From NCBI GenBank assembly GCA_017436305.1, contig JAFSDJ010000087.1, positions 91,281 through 155,280 of the forward strand: a DNA stretch of 64,000 nt. Direction: 5' to 3'. Below are positions 33,638 through 42,967 of the stretch, piece by piece; position 1 is the first letter of the stretch, and every line of letters begins with the position of its first letter. A model generated the notes under the pieces. It was given only the letters and a program-made list of their open reading frames with translations. It did no database searches and was not told the origin of the DNA. The stretch comes from Lachnospiraceae bacterium. Its GTDB lineage: Bacteria > Bacillota > Clostridia > Lachnospirales > Lachnospiraceae. Both the position numbers and the translations under genes were made by a program.

Positions 33638-33664
33638 TTAGCACTCAACAAAAGAGAGTGCTAA
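33638..33664 (+). promoter_or_regulatory. CIRCE element, HrcA operator
   Basis: TTAGCACTC, nine bases, then GAGTGCTAA. This is a perfect match to the CIRCE consensus, placed between the -10 box and the clpB start. HrcA repression relieved by heat is the established mechanism. Confidence 0.97.
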
Positions 33665-33722
33665 CAAAAGAGTTATGCAAACAAGTGATGGTTATGTAAA
33701 CTAATAACAAGGAGGAAGCAGT

Positions 33723-36311
33723 ATGAACATTTCAAAATTCACACAAAAGTCAATGGAAGCTGTACAAAACTGTGAAAAGCTGGCATATGAGTATGGCAAC
33801 CAGGAAATAGAGCAGGAACATCTGCTTTTAAGCCTTTTGGATTTAGAGGAAAGCCTGATAAAAAAGCTTGTTGAGAAAATGGAGATTAATACAGAGCATT
33901 TTCATGACAGAGCTGTCAGTGCTGTTGAAAAGCGGGTGAAAGTACAGGGAGGTCAGGTTTATGTTGGGCAGGCGTTAAATAAGGCACTTGTGTCAGCTGA
34001 GGACGAGGCAAAGGCAATGGGAGATGAATATGTTTCCGTAGAGCATTTGTTTTTAAGTCTTTTAAAATATCCGAATCAGGAAATTAAGAAACTATTTTCC
34101 GAGTATGGACTTACAAGAGAACGGTTTTTACAGGCACTTTCTACTGTAAGAGGCAATCAGAGAGTAACCAGCGACAATCCGGAGGCTACCTACGATACGC
34201 TTGAAAAATACGGAAAAGATTTGGTAGAAGAAGCCAAAAACCAAAAATTAGATCCGGTGATTGGAAGAGACCAGGAAATTCGCAATGTAATCCGTATTTT
34301 ATCCAGAAAGACAAAGAATAATCCGGTACTGATTGGTGAGCCGGGTGTTGGTAAAACAGCAGTGGTAGAAGGGCTTGCACAGCGTATTGTAAGAGGGGAT
34401 GTACCACAGTCCTTAAAGGATAAAAAAGTATTTGCATTAGATATGGGTGCTTTAGTGGCAGGTGCCAAGTACAGAGGAGAATTTGAGGAACGACTGAAAG
34501 CAGTGCTTGATGACGTAAAAAACAGCAATGGACAGATTCTTTTGTTTATTGATGAGCTCCATACTATTGTTGGTGCCGGAAAAACTGATGGCGCTTTGGA
34601 TGCAGGCAATATGCTAAAGCCTATGCTTGCCAGAGGGGAGCTTCACTGTATAGGTGCCACAACCTTGGACGAATACAGAAAATACATTGAAAAAGACCCG
34701 GCACTTGAGAGAAGATTTCAGCCGGTTATGGTAGAAGAACCTACTGTAGAAGATACCATTTCCATTCTACGTGGATTGAAAGAGCGGTATGAAGTATTCC
34801 ACGGCGTAAAAATACTGGATAATGCCTTAGTCAGTGCAGCTATTTTGTCAAACAGATACATTTCCGACAGATTTTTACCGGACAAAGCCATTGACTTAGT
34901 AGATGAGGCATGCGCTTTAATAAAAACCGAGTTGGATTCTATGCCAACGGAGTTAGATGAATTAAATCGTAAAGTAATCCAGATGGAAATAGAAGTAGCA
35001 GCTCTGAAAAAGGAAGACGATCAGATTTCTGCAGAACGTCTTTCGGACCTGCAGAAAGAATTAGCTCAGTGTAAAGAAGAGTTAAGTACAAAGCTGGCTA
35101 CATGGGAAAATGAAAAGAACTCTGTAGAAAGATTGCAAAAACTAAGAGAAGAAATTGAGACTATGAATAACGAAATTCAGATTGCCAGCAGAGAGGGAAA
35201 TCTGGAAAAAGCAGCAGAGTTAAGCTACGGAAAGCTTCCGGCTTTAAAGAAGAAGTTAGAAATTGAAGAAGAAAAAGTGAAAAATACAGACAGACAATTA
35301 CTTCATGAGTATGTGGATGATGAAGAAATTGCCAAGATTATATCACGCTGGAGTGGAATTCCGGTTTCCAAACTGACAGAAAGCGAAAGAAATAAAACCC
35401 TGCATCTGGATGATGAACTGCATAAACGGGTTGTAGGTCAGGATGAGGGTGTGACAAAGGTGTCAGAAGCCATAATCCGATCAAAGGCAGGCATTAAAGA
35501 CCCAACCAAGCCAATTGGTTCCTTCCTATTCTTAGGACCCACCGGTGTTGGTAAAACAGAGCTGGCAAAGTCCCTTGCCCAGTCTTTGTTTGATGATGAG
35601 TCTAATATGGTAAGAATTGACATGAGTGAATATATGGAGAAATTTTCCGTATCCAGACTGATTGGAGCGCCTCCCGGATACGTTGGTTATGATGAGGGAG
35701 GACAACTGACTGAAGCAGTCAGAAGAAAACCATACTCCGTTGTATTATTTGATGAGATTGAAAAAGCCCACCCGGACGTATTTAATGTACTGTTGCAGGT
35801 ATTGGATGACGGACGAATTACCGATTCGCAGGGCAGAACAGTAGATTTTAAAAACACTATTTTAATTATGACCTCAAACATTGGTGCCCAGTATTTGCTT
35901 GATGGCATTAATGAACAGGGGGAAATCAGTAAAGAAGCAGAAAACTTTGTTATGAATGATTTAAGAAATCATTTCAGACCGGAATTTTTAAACAGACTGG
36001 ATGAAACAATTCTATTTAAGCCTCTTACAAAAGATAACATTGGTGGTATTATTAAGCTTATTTTAGCTGATGTGGATAAACGACTGGCAGATAAGGAACT
36101 GACACTGGTGTTGACAGAGGAGGCGGAAACCTTTATTGTAGAAAATGGCTATGATCCTGTTTACGGTGCAAGACCTTTGAAACGGTACATGCAAAAGCAT
36201 GTGGAAACACTGGCAGCTAAGTTGATTTTAGCAGACAAAGCAGTACCGAAGGATGTAATAGAAATCGCTGTAGAAAACCAGCAGTTAATTGCCAGAGTTC
36301 AGAAAAATTAG
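33723..36311 (+). CDS. clpB: ATP-dependent disaggregase ClpB
   Basis: An 862-residue Hsp100 chaperone. The N-terminal Clp repeats (1-145) are followed by nucleotide-binding domain 1 with Walker [10 protein letters not shown], a coiled-coil middle domain (about 405-525), and domain 2 with [25 protein letters not shown] and NRLDETILF. The middle domain and length distinguish ClpB from ClpC or ClpA. It works with DnaK to dissolve aggregates. A CIRCE site directly upstream places it under HrcA. Confidence 0.97.
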   Translation: MNISKFTQKSMEAVQNCEKLAYEYGNQEIEQEHLLLSLLDLEESLIKKLVEKMEINTEHFHDRAVSAVEKRVKVQGGQVYVGQALNKALVSAEDEAKAMGDEYVSVEHLFLSLLKYPNQEIKKLFSEYGLTRERFLQALSTVRGNQRVTSDNPEATYDTLEKYGKDLVEEAKNQKLDPVIGRDQEIRNVIRILSRKTKNNPVLIGEPGVGKTAVVEGLAQRIVRGDVPQSLKDKKVFALDMGALVAGAKYRGEFEERLKAVLDDVKNSNGQILLFIDELHTIVGAGKTDGALDAGNMLKPMLARGELHCIGATTLDEYRKYIEKDPALERRFQPVMVEEPTVEDTISILRGLKERYEVFHGVKILDNALVSAAILSNRYISDRFLPDKAIDLVDEACALIKTELDSMPTELDELNRKVIQMEIEVAALKKEDDQISAERLSDLQKELAQCKEELSTKLATWENEKNSVERLQKLREEIETMNNEIQIASREGNLEKAAELSYGKLPALKKKLEIEEEKVKNTDRQLLHEYVDDEEIAKIISRWSGIPVSKLTESERNKTLHLDDELHKRVVGQDEGVTKVSEAIIRSKAGIKDPTKPIGSFLFLGPTGVGKTELAKSLAQSLFDDESNMVRIDMSEYMEKFSVSRLIGAPPGYVGYDEGGQLTEAVRRKPYSVVLFDEIEKAHPDVFNVLLQVLDDGRITDSQGRTVDFKNTILIMTSNIGAQYLLDGINEQGEISKEAENFVMNDLRNHFRPEFLNRLDETILFKPLTKDNIGGIIKLILADVDKRLADKELTLVLTEEAETFIVENGYDPVYGARPLKRYMQKHVETLAAKLILADKAVPKDVIEIAVENQQLIARVQKN

Positions 36312-36460
36312 CATTACCGGACACGTGGGCTCAGGAACGATACAGCAAAAAAGTAATAAAACAGTAACGATGCAGCAGTGATACAGCAACAAAATAACAA
36401 CAAAAACAGCAACAAAACAAGAACGATACGGCAACAATAAAGAAAAAGTGAGGAAATATT

Positions 36461-36634
36461 ATGATACCAAAGGACCCGGTTATGCTTTTAAGCTTTGTTA
36501 ATTTAAAGCTAAGAGACTATTATCAAAATCTGGATGCTCTTTGCGAGGATTTAGACGTTGACAAAGCAGAAATTATGGAAAAACTTGCTGCAATAGACTA
36601 TTTCTATGATGCAGGGAAGAATCAGTTTGTATAA
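36461..36634 (+). CDS. DUF4250 family small protein
   Basis: A 57-residue protein, MIPKDPVMLLSFVNLKLRD at the start and DLDVDKAEIMEKLAAIDY in the middle, matching DUF4250 proteins common in Clostridia. Its function is unknown. SD GTGAGGAAA precedes the ATG. The 150 bases before it contain a low-complexity run with repeated 'acagcaa' and 'aacaaaa' words. Confidence 0.85.
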   Translation: MIPKDPVMLLSFVNLKLRDYYQNLDALCEDLDVDKAEIMEKLAAIDYFYDAGKNQFV

Positions 36635-36665
36635 AAGGCAAAAAAAGAAAAAGTATAATAGAAAA

Positions 36666-36727
36666 GCATAAGGAAAGCCGGAAAGTTTGTGACAAATTTG
36701 TCATAAGCTTCCCGGCTTTCCTTATGC
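36666..36727. repeat. 62-bp near-perfect palindrome between convergent genes
   Basis: Two 31-base arms. The outer 16 bases, GCATAAGGAAAGCCGG and its complement at 36712-36727, are perfect, and the inner part differs at three positions. It lies between DUF4250 and sod and may act as a bidirectional terminator, although no T run follows. Confidence 0.85.
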
Positions 36728-36754
36728 GTAAGATTAGTGTGTTTACCAGGTAAT

Positions 36755-37381
36755 CTATCCCCGGCAGCTTTCCAAATACAATTGGTTTACATAATTCCAA
36801 TTGACTAAATGGAACCAGTTTTCCACATATTCATTTCGTCTGTTTTGATATTGAAGATAGTAGGCATGCTCCCAAACATCCAGATTGAGAATTGGTTTAA
36901 TGCTTTTGCTAATAGGTGTATTCTGGTTTGGCATATTTAAAATCTGTAGCTTACCATTCTTGCTTACAAGCCATGCATAGCCGGAGCCGAACTGTCCTAA
37001 CGCGGTGTCTGTAAATTTTTTTACAAACTCTTCATAACTTCCAATATCTCTGTTAATGGCGTTTAAAAGCTCGCCCTGTGGAGACTGATTTTTTTCAGGG
37101 GACATGCAGGCAAAATACAGGTTGTGATTGTATACACCACCACCATTATTTTGTATGCCAATTTGGATTTCCCTTGGAAGAGTGTCGAGTCCCATTAAAA
37201 GTTCCTCTAAAGTAAGAGACTGTAGCTTTGGATAGCCGGCCAGAATTTTATTTAAATTATCTACATAGGTTTTTAGATGTTTATCGTGATGTAAAAATAG
37301 TATTTCCTTGGAAAGCTCCGGTATAAGACCATCATAAGCATATGGTAATGGAAGCAAAGGAAATGGATAGTGCTGTTTCAT
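36755..37381 (-). CDS. Superoxide dismutase, Fe/Mn family
   Basis: A 208-residue protein. The metal ligands are visible as the first His of FLHHDKHLKTYVDNLN, the His in VYNHNLYF, and the Asp and His in LDVWEHAYYLQY. The NQNTPI segment retains the Gln position associated with Mn-type enzymes. The usual GGH of the NNAGGHxNH motif is GGV here, and the following Trp is Phe, so the second shell is unusual. It dismutates superoxide and may act in the cytoplasm or in the spore coat. Confidence 0.9.
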   Translation of the reverse strand: MKQHYPFPLLPLPYAYDGLIPELSKEILFLHHDKHLKTYVDNLNKILAGYPKLQSLTLEELLMGLDTLPREIQIGIQNNGGGVYNHNLYFACMSPEKNQSPQGELLNAINRDIGSYEEFVKKFTDTALGQFGSGYAWLVSKNGKLQILNMPNQNTPISKSIKPILNLDVWEHAYYLQYQNRRNEYVENWFHLVNWNYVNQLYLESCRG

Positions 37382-37619
37382 GGGTATTTATACTCCTCTC
37401 GTTTATGGATATAATATGAATCATGCTGTTACCCAGTCTGACCGCAAGTGTCGGACTGCTATGGAAACAGTAACCCTCATTTATAGTATATTCAAAATAG
37501 AAGGAAAAAACATAGAAAAATTAAAAAAATCTGATATACTTTTAGAAAGAAAAGGTTGTTGGCAAATGGTAACTCAGAATTAGATTTTTACGTAGTTTTT
37601 TGAAAAAATGGGTGTCAGA

Positions 37620-39203
37620 ATGGAAAATATAGAAAAAATAGAAATTACCCTAATAGAAAATGGACTTTCAACAAAATATAAACTTAATAAAGGCGAAAAT
37701 CTTTTGACACTTTTGGAAAAAGAGGGAAGGTTCGATTTTTCTCATTGTGGAAAGAAAGGAATCTGTGGAAAATGTCAGATTCGTTTTTTAAAAGGAGCAT
37801 CCCTGCCACTTCCCAGTGAAAGAAAGGCGTTTACCCCACAAGAATTGAGGGAAGGCTTCCGTCTTGCATGTCTGACAAAGCCTGTAAGAGATTGCGAAAT
37901 TGAACTGCATTTTCCAAAAGAGAAGAAAATGACAGTTGTGACCAGCATGACTGATATGTCAGATGAGGTAGAAATTTCTGAAAATACAAAAAAAAATACA
38001 GAAAATTTTATTGAAAACAATGAAAGAAGTAATACAGAAAATAATAGGGATTGTGACACTGTAATTGCCATAGATATAGGAACAACTACCGTAGCCATGG
38101 AGCTGAGAGGGGTGGCTACAGGAAAAGTTTACGACACATTTTGTACTATAAATCCTCAGCGGGCATATGGAGCAGATGTACTTTCACGAATAGATGCTTC
38201 TAATAAAGGAGAAGGAAAAAAGCTACAGGAAGTGATACAGTCTGTAATAGAAAAAGGGATTATAACATTGTGTCAGAAGGGGAAAGAAAGAGGATTATGT
38301 AAACCGAAAAAAGCTTTTCTGGCAGGAAATACTGCAATGGGACAGTTACTTATGGGCTACTCGGTGGAAAATCTTGGAAAATATCCCTTTATTCCGGTTG
38401 ACATAACACAAAATGAATTATTTCTTGCAGATACAGACATTGTAATACTTCCGGGGATTTCGGCATTTGTGGGAGCGGATGTAGCAGCCGGAATTTATTA
38501 TATAAAAGAGTGTTTTCAGGGGTTTTCTAAGGACAGACCGTCTTTACTCATTGATTTAGGCACCAATGGGGAAATGGCACTTGGAACAGAAAACCATATT
38601 CTGACTACAGCCACAGCAGCCGGACCGGCCTTTGAAGGCGGAAGTGGTGAAACAATTATGGGTGCTGACATGGTTGCATCTCTGGATACTTTGCTTAAGG
38701 AAAAGAAACTGGATGAAACCGGACTGCTTAGGGAGCCATATTTTACAGAAGGAGCCCATGTAAATCAGGTTTTCTTAAAAAAAGAAGATGTGCGCACGCT
38801 GCAAATGGCAAAAGCGGCGGTGTTTTCCGGCATTTGCATATTAATGAAAAAATACGGGATTTACATTGATGAAATAGAAAAAGTATATTTAGCAGGAGGA
38901 TTTGGCTATTATCTAAATGTGGAAAGTGCTACTAACATAGGACTTATTCCAAAAGAATTAAAGGATAAAGTTGTAGCAGTAGGTAATTCTTCCCTGCAAG
39001 GAGCCTTCCAATATGGAAAAAATTATATAGAGGGTGAAAGGGACCATTCATCAGTGAAAGTTCAGAAAAAGTCAGAAGAATTAGAAAGAATCATAAAATC
39101 CTGTGAAAACATAAATCTGGCAAAAGAGCCGGAATTTCAGGATTTATATATAAAATCCATGGATTTAAAACCACTTTCCTGCGAAGAATTGTATTATAAT
39201 TAA
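37620..39203 (+). CDS. RACo-like 2Fe-2S ferredoxin / ASKHA-domain protein (DUF4445)
   Basis: A 527-residue protein. An N-terminal [2Fe-2S] ferredoxin domain has Cys43, Cys49, Cys52 and Cys84 (SHCGKKGICGKCQ, then RLACLTKP). A linker rich in Asn and Glu follows. The C-terminal part is an ASKHA-type domain with AIDIGTTTVAMEL, FLAGNTAMGQ, LIDLGTNGEMALG and AGPAFEGGSGE. This is the layout of RACo, the ATP-dependent reductive activator of corrinoid proteins. The partner corrinoid protein is not in the window. The start at 37620 is chosen from family starts; 37608 is possible. Confidence 0.9.
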   Translation: MENIEKIEITLIENGLSTKYKLNKGENLLTLLEKEGRFDFSHCGKKGICGKCQIRFLKGASLPLPSERKAFTPQELREGFRLACLTKPVRDCEIELHFPKEKKMTVVTSMTDMSDEVEISENTKKNTENFIENNERSNTENNRDCDTVIAIDIGTTTVAMELRGVATGKVYDTFCTINPQRAYGADVLSRIDASNKGEGKKLQEVIQSVIEKGIITLCQKGKERGLCKPKKAFLAGNTAMGQLLMGYSVENLGKYPFIPVDITQNELFLADTDIVILPGISAFVGADVAAGIYYIKECFQGFSKDRPSLLIDLGTNGEMALGTENHILTTATAAGPAFEGGSGETIMGADMVASLDTLLKEKKLDETGLLREPYFTEGAHVNQVFLKKEDVRTLQMAKAAVFSGICILMKKYGIYIDEIEKVYLAGGFGYYLNVESATNIGLIPKELKDKVVAVGNSSLQGAFQYGKNYIEGERDHSSVKVQKKSEELERIIKSCENINLAKEPEFQDLYIKSMDLKPLSCEELYYN

Positions 39204-39338
39204 TGAGAAAAAGCTATGAATGAGAAGAAATTATGAATTAGGAAACTTCCTGCAAATTTTTGAAATAAATAAATTCTCCACATAATTTAGAAAAAATCTC
39301 CGCATACTAAATATGAAATAAATGTAGGAGGTGCCAAA

Positions 39339-39524
39339 ATGGCTAATATTTCTGAATTAGAACTTCAAAACCTGCGTCATCTTATGGGTGGTTATGACAC
39401 TACCAGCGCTAAGATGGAAGAATACGCAAAATGCTGTCAGGACGGACAAATTAAACAATTTTTTGAAAAAAGTGCTCAGACTGCAAAACAGAATAAACAG
39501 GCACTTATGAAGTTTTTACAGTAG
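39339..39524 (+). CDS. Small CotF-like spore coat protein
   Basis: A 61-residue helical protein, with LQNLRHLMGGYDTTSAKM and a C-terminal KQNKQALMKFLQ. It resembles half of a spore coat CotF-type four-helix domain. A second helical protein starts 15 bases after its stop. SD GTAGGAGG precedes the start. Together the two may make up one CotF-like unit. Confidence 0.75.
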   Translation: MANISELELQNLRHLMGGYDTTSAKMEEYAKCCQDGQIKQFFEKSAQTAKQNKQALMKFLQ

Positions 39525-39539
39525 GAGGGAGAAGGTAAG

Positions 39540-39794
39540 ATGCAGGAAAAAACAATGGTTGTAGATGCTTTAACCGGAATTAATGGGGAATTAGTACGTT
39601 TTGCGGAAATGATTCCACAGACAGAAAACAAGGAATTAAAGGACACATTAAAGCAGTTTCGTAATGCATGTGAAATGTCACAGGAACAGCTTTACCAGAT
39701 GGCAAGAGAAAAATCTTACTATGTGCCGGCCGCAAAGGCAACACAGCAGGAAGTAGATCATGTAAAATCATTATTCTCAAGCAGCACACTTTAA
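39540..39794 (+). CDS. Spore coat protein, CotF family
   Basis: An 84-residue protein with VVDALTGINGELVRFAEMI and CEMSQEQLYQMAREKSYYVPA, the characteristic end of CotF-type spore coat proteins. It is co-transcribed with the 61-residue partner. It fits with dpaAB in showing a spore former. A strong terminator follows. Confidence 0.85.
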   Translation: MQEKTMVVDALTGINGELVRFAEMIPQTENKELKDTLKQFRNACEMSQEQLYQMAREKSYYVPAAKATQQEVDHVKSLFSSSTL

Positions 39795-39810
39795 ATAGGA
39801 AGAAAGTAAT

Positions 39811-39849
39811 AAAAAAGCTGTCACACGAAAAAGTGTGACAGCTTTTTTT
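39811..39849. terminator. Bidirectional terminator
   Basis: The 16-bp stem AAAAAAGCTGTCACAC pairs perfectly with GTGTGACAGCTTTTTT around GAAAAA. It serves the coat genes and the convergent HTH gene. Confidence 0.95.
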
Positions 39850-39872
39850 GTGCGCCAAGTAGCCCACAATTT

Positions 39873-40202
39873 TCATTTTTTGGATTCGTACTCTAAGAAC
39901 AACTGGACATATTTTAATATATGTCTTTGTTGCTCAAAGGTGCAGGAGTTATATAAACTGACAATTGGAGAATCCGTCGTGTCGTGTATTTCTCCGGTCA
40001 AAATGTAATCTGTAGAAACCTGTAAAATTTCACAGATTTCCAATAGAATTTCAAAGGACATTCCTACATGCCCATTTTCAATTCTACTATAATGATTCTG
40101 AGACACATTTAATTTTTCATAAACTTCCTGCTGTGTTAAGTTTAATTTTTTTCTCCGCTCTTGAATACGTCTCCAAATTTCTTTCATATCGATGATTCGC
40201 AT
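39873..40202 (-). CDS. HTH (Cro/CI-type) transcriptional regulator
   Basis: A 109-residue protein. The helix-turn-helix at about residues 20-70 reads LNLTQQEVYEKLNVSQNHYSRI, then GMSFEILLEICEILQVSTDYIL. A short C-terminal helix pair (FEQQRHILKYVQLFL) probably serves dimerisation. SD GGAAG supports 40202; Met at 40187 is an alternative. Its target is unknown; it is divergent from the Big_2 gene and could control it. Confidence 0.87.
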   Translation of the reverse strand: MRIIDMKEIWRRIQERRKKLNLTQQEVYEKLNVSQNHYSRIENGHVGMSFEILLEICEILQVSTDYILTGEIHDTTDSPIVSLYNSCTFEQQRHILKYVQLFLEYESKK

Positions 40203-40361
40203 TCCAAATGCTTCCCTTCCGCCAGGTTAATGTTACTTCCTATAACATAGTAGATATTTAAGATAAAGTACAGTACAAAGACCATTTAGCCTGTCAATTT
40301 CTGTATACCTATATTGTCAGATTTTATATAAAATAAAATAATTATTTATCACATAATATTA

Positions 40362-40390
40362 TTGACAAATATTATGTAATAGATTAATAT
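40362..40390 (+). promoter_or_regulatory. Promoter of the Big_2 surface protein
   Basis: TTGACA (40362-40367), a 17-base spacer, then TAATAT (40385-40390), about 55 bases before the start codon. Confidence 0.8.
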
Positions 40391-40445
40391 ATATAACGAA
40401 AAAAGAAAAAAAGTTATGTAGTTGAACTACAGAGAGGAGAAAAAC

Positions 40446-42005
40446 ATGAAACGTATAGCAAAACGTATCAGCCAATGTTTCCTGGCATCTTTAGTATTAG
40501 TAATGATGTTTGGTATGACTTCACAGGCAGCTGTAAAGAAAGTTACTATTACAGCACCAACAAAGAATAAGACCTATACAGTTTACCGTACTACAAAGAA
40601 TGTTAAGAAACAAATCAAAGCAAGTGTTAAAGTTACCAAGAAAAAAGATAGCAAAGCACTTACTTACAAATCAAGCAACCCAAGTGTTGTTAGTGTAACA
40701 AGCAAGGGTAAAATCACTTGCAAAAAAGCAGGAACTGCAACTATTACAGTAGCATCCAAGCAGAATCCTAAAGTAAAAGACACAATTAAAATTAAAGTTG
40801 TTCAGAGAGCAACAAAATTAACAGCTTCTACAAATGGTTACACTATTAAGAAATCTCTTACAGTAACTAAAGGAAAAAGCGTTAAAGTAGCTATTACAGC
40901 TGCACCAGCAGACGCAAGTAACAAAGTAACATGGAAATCAAGCAAGTCAAGTGTTGCAAAAGTAGATAAGAACGGTAAGATTACTGCAAAGAAAGCCGGT
41001 ACAGCTACTATTACAGCAACAGCAAAAGACGGAAGCAAAAAGAAAGTTTCCTTCAAGGTTAAAGTTGTTACAGGTAAAGTTTCAAAAATTACTGTAGACA
41101 AGACAGAAGTTGCATTAGTTGTAGGTGGCACAAGTGCAGAAGCTACAGCAACTGTAAAAGCAACTGTTAAAACTTCCGGTAAGAAGGCAAGTAAAGTAGT
41201 TGGTTGGACAACTTCAAACAAAAAGGTTGCAACTGTAAAGAATGGTAAGATTACAGCAGTAGCAGAAGGTACAGCTACTATTACAGTAAAGGCTACAGAC
41301 GGTTCAAACAAAAAAGCAACTGTTAAGGTTACTGTAACAAAGAAGGAAGAACCAAAGAAGGAAGAACCAAAGAAGGATCCAGCGCCAAATCCAACACCGG
41401 GAGCTACTACATACACAAAGAAACTTGAAGCAAATGTAGGTGCACTTACAAACGGATTTATTGTAAAATCTTCAAAATCAATTAAATGGACTGATGGAAA
41501 TAAAGCACTTTCTGCATTAAACAATGCTACAAAGGATATTGAAAAACATCTTCCAAGCAAGATTAAGACAGGTTCTACTGTAGTTGTAAATGGTCAGAGC
41601 TACACATTAAAATACACAGCAGAAGGCTGGGTATTATTAAACAAAAACAATCAGAAAGTTGATATTGCAAACAAACTTCTTTCTTCAAATGTAGGAGATG
41701 TAACAATTTCCAATAAAGCAACAGCTGATCAGGTTAAGGCAGCGTTAGAAAAAGTATACGCAGGTAAAGTACTTTTAACAGGTCCATATGACTTTGGTAC
41801 AGGTACTATTACAGTTGACAAGCAGACATTTGTAGTAAGTAAATTTGTTGTTAAAAATGGTGCAGTTGAAGCAGTAATCGATGGTGCAAACGTAACTATC
41901 GTTATGGACAGCACAACAACTATTACTGTTACAAGCGACAAACCATTAGATTCCATTATGACAGCAGTGGAAGCTATGTTTAACGATGCATACACTGTTA
42001 AATAA
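40446..42005 (+). CDS. Exported protein with three Big_2 Ig-like domains
   Basis: A 519-residue protein. A signal peptide (about 1-29, ending SQAAVKK) is followed by three Big_2-type repeats at about 30-120, 123-208 and 211-300, each ending in a GKITxxxxGTATITV-like strand. A Pro/Lys/Glu hinge (KKEEPKKEEPKKDPAPNPTP) leads to a C-terminal region of about 190 residues with no recognised domain. There is no sortase motif. SD GAGAGGAG supports 40446. Codon use is restricted and the repeats are similar in DNA, as in a highly expressed surface protein. Confidence 0.87.
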   Translation: MKRIAKRISQCFLASLVLVMMFGMTSQAAVKKVTITAPTKNKTYTVYRTTKNVKKQIKASVKVTKKKDSKALTYKSSNPSVVSVTSKGKITCKKAGTATITVASKQNPKVKDTIKIKVVQRATKLTASTNGYTIKKSLTVTKGKSVKVAITAAPADASNKVTWKSSKSSVAKVDKNGKITAKKAGTATITATAKDGSKKKVSFKVKVVTGKVSKITVDKTEVALVVGGTSAEATATVKATVKTSGKKASKVVGWTTSNKKVATVKNGKITAVAEGTATITVKATDGSNKKATVKVTVTKKEEPKKEEPKKDPAPNPTPGATTYTKKLEANVGALTNGFIVKSSKSIKWTDGNKALSALNNATKDIEKHLPSKIKTGSTVVVNGQSYTLKYTAEGWVLLNKNNQKVDIANKLLSSNVGDVTISNKATADQVKAALEKVYAGKVLLTGPYDFGTGTITVDKQTFVVSKFVVKNGAVEAVIDGANVTIVMDSTTTITVTSDKPLDSIMTAVEAMFNDAYTVK

Positions 42006-42034
42006 TCATTTGAACATATCATTTTCTTCCAAAA

Positions 42035-42073
42035 GCAAAGGGGCGCAGTATTTTACTCGCCCCAAAGCTTTGC
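42035..42073 (+). terminator. Strong hairpin between the Big_2 gene and the capsule locus
   Basis: GCAAAGGGGCG pairs with CGCCCC and CTTTGC across a 4-base bulge (AAAG). There is no T run, so it may be an RNA stabiliser or a partial terminator. Confidence 0.55.
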
Positions 42074-42097
42074 AAGAAAAAGTAAAGAGAGAGCGTT

Positions 42098-42835
42098 ATG
42101 AACATAGGATATTTTGACATACACAACCATATTTTGCCGGGAATTGATGATGGTGCACAGAATATGGAAGAAACAATTAAAATGCTTGCCATGGAGTATG
42201 AGGACGGAGTAAGACATATTATTTTTACTCCACATTATGTGCCAAGCAGTCAGGAAGAAAAAAATATAGAACGTTCAGAACGGATTCATAAGGCTTTTCT
42301 TAATGTAGTAAAGGTATGTAAAGAACAATTTTCAGACATAGAGTTTTTTCTGGGAAATGAGCTTTACTACAGAAATGACATAATAAAAGAGTTAGAGGAA
42401 AAAAGAGCCAATACTATGGCAGGAAGCAGATATATACTGACAGAATTTTCAGTAAATATTTCTTATGAAGAGTTAAAGAAAGCAATGCAGAACTATCTGT
42501 TTCATGGATACTTACCCATTTTAGCACATATGGAAAGGTATCAGTGTTTATATGGCAGATTTGAACGAATGGGAGAACTTAAAAATATGGGCTGCTTTTT
42601 GCAGATGAATACAGAAAACTTTTTAGAAGGATTTTTCTCGGCAAATAAACGTTTTTGTACCAAAGCAGTAAAAGAGGGATATATTGATTTTCTTGGTACA
42701 GACAGCCACGATAGTGTAAAGAGAAAACCTACCATGGGGCAGGCTGTGAAGTATTTGAACAAGAAAGTGGATGAACGTCTTATACGAAAGATTTTATATG
42801 AGAATCCATTGGAAATATTGAGAGAGAAATATTAA
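42098..42835 (+). CDS. cpsB: Capsule tyrosine phosphatase, PHP type (CpsB/YwqE)
   Basis: A 245-residue PHP-fold metal-dependent phosphatase. The metal motifs are DIHNHILPGIDDGA, FTPHY, GNELYY, LAHMERY and LGTDSHD. In streptococcal and Bacillus capsule loci it removes phosphate from the BY-kinase CpsD. It opens the capsule gene cluster. SD AAGAGAGAG lies before the ATG. Confidence 0.93.
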   Translation: MNIGYFDIHNHILPGIDDGAQNMEETIKMLAMEYEDGVRHIIFTPHYVPSSQEEKNIERSERIHKAFLNVVKVCKEQFSDIEFFLGNELYYRNDIIKELEEKRANTMAGSRYILTEFSVNISYEELKKAMQNYLFHGYLPILAHMERYQCLYGRFERMGELKNMGCFLQMNTENFLEGFFSANKRFCTKAVKEGYIDFLGTDSHDSVKRKPTMGQAVKYLNKKVDERLIRKILYENPLEILREKY

Positions 42836-42930
42836 CAAAATATTGAAAAGGAAATTACTAAGATATTGAAAGAAAAGAACAAAATATTGAAAAAATTATT
42901 TCCAAGATATTGAGAAAATATTAATAGAAA
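42836..42930 (+). repeat. Degenerate ATATTGA(A) repeat between cpsB and cpsC
   Basis: The word (A/G)ATATTGA(A/G) recurs five times at about 17-23-base spacing. It is AT-rich with no gene. Confidence 0.5.
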
Positions 42931-42967
42931 AACTAAGAGATAATACGAAAAGACAAGGAAAGAGATA

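Noticed and set aside
37425-37480. Hairpin CAGTC/GACTG near 37440 as another copy of a palindromic repeat
   Set aside because: It shares GTTAC/GTAAC words with the short hairpin family but not the conserved loop.
37380-37583. 67-codon open frame between sod and the RACo-like gene
   Set aside because: It has no Shine-Dalgarno and its composition matches no family. It overlaps the start of sod and probably lies in promoter sequence.
40838-41560. 240-codon minus-strand frame inside the Big_2 gene
   Set aside because: It is the mirror of the repetitive Big_2 coding sequence. The plus strand has signal peptide, promoter and ribosome site.
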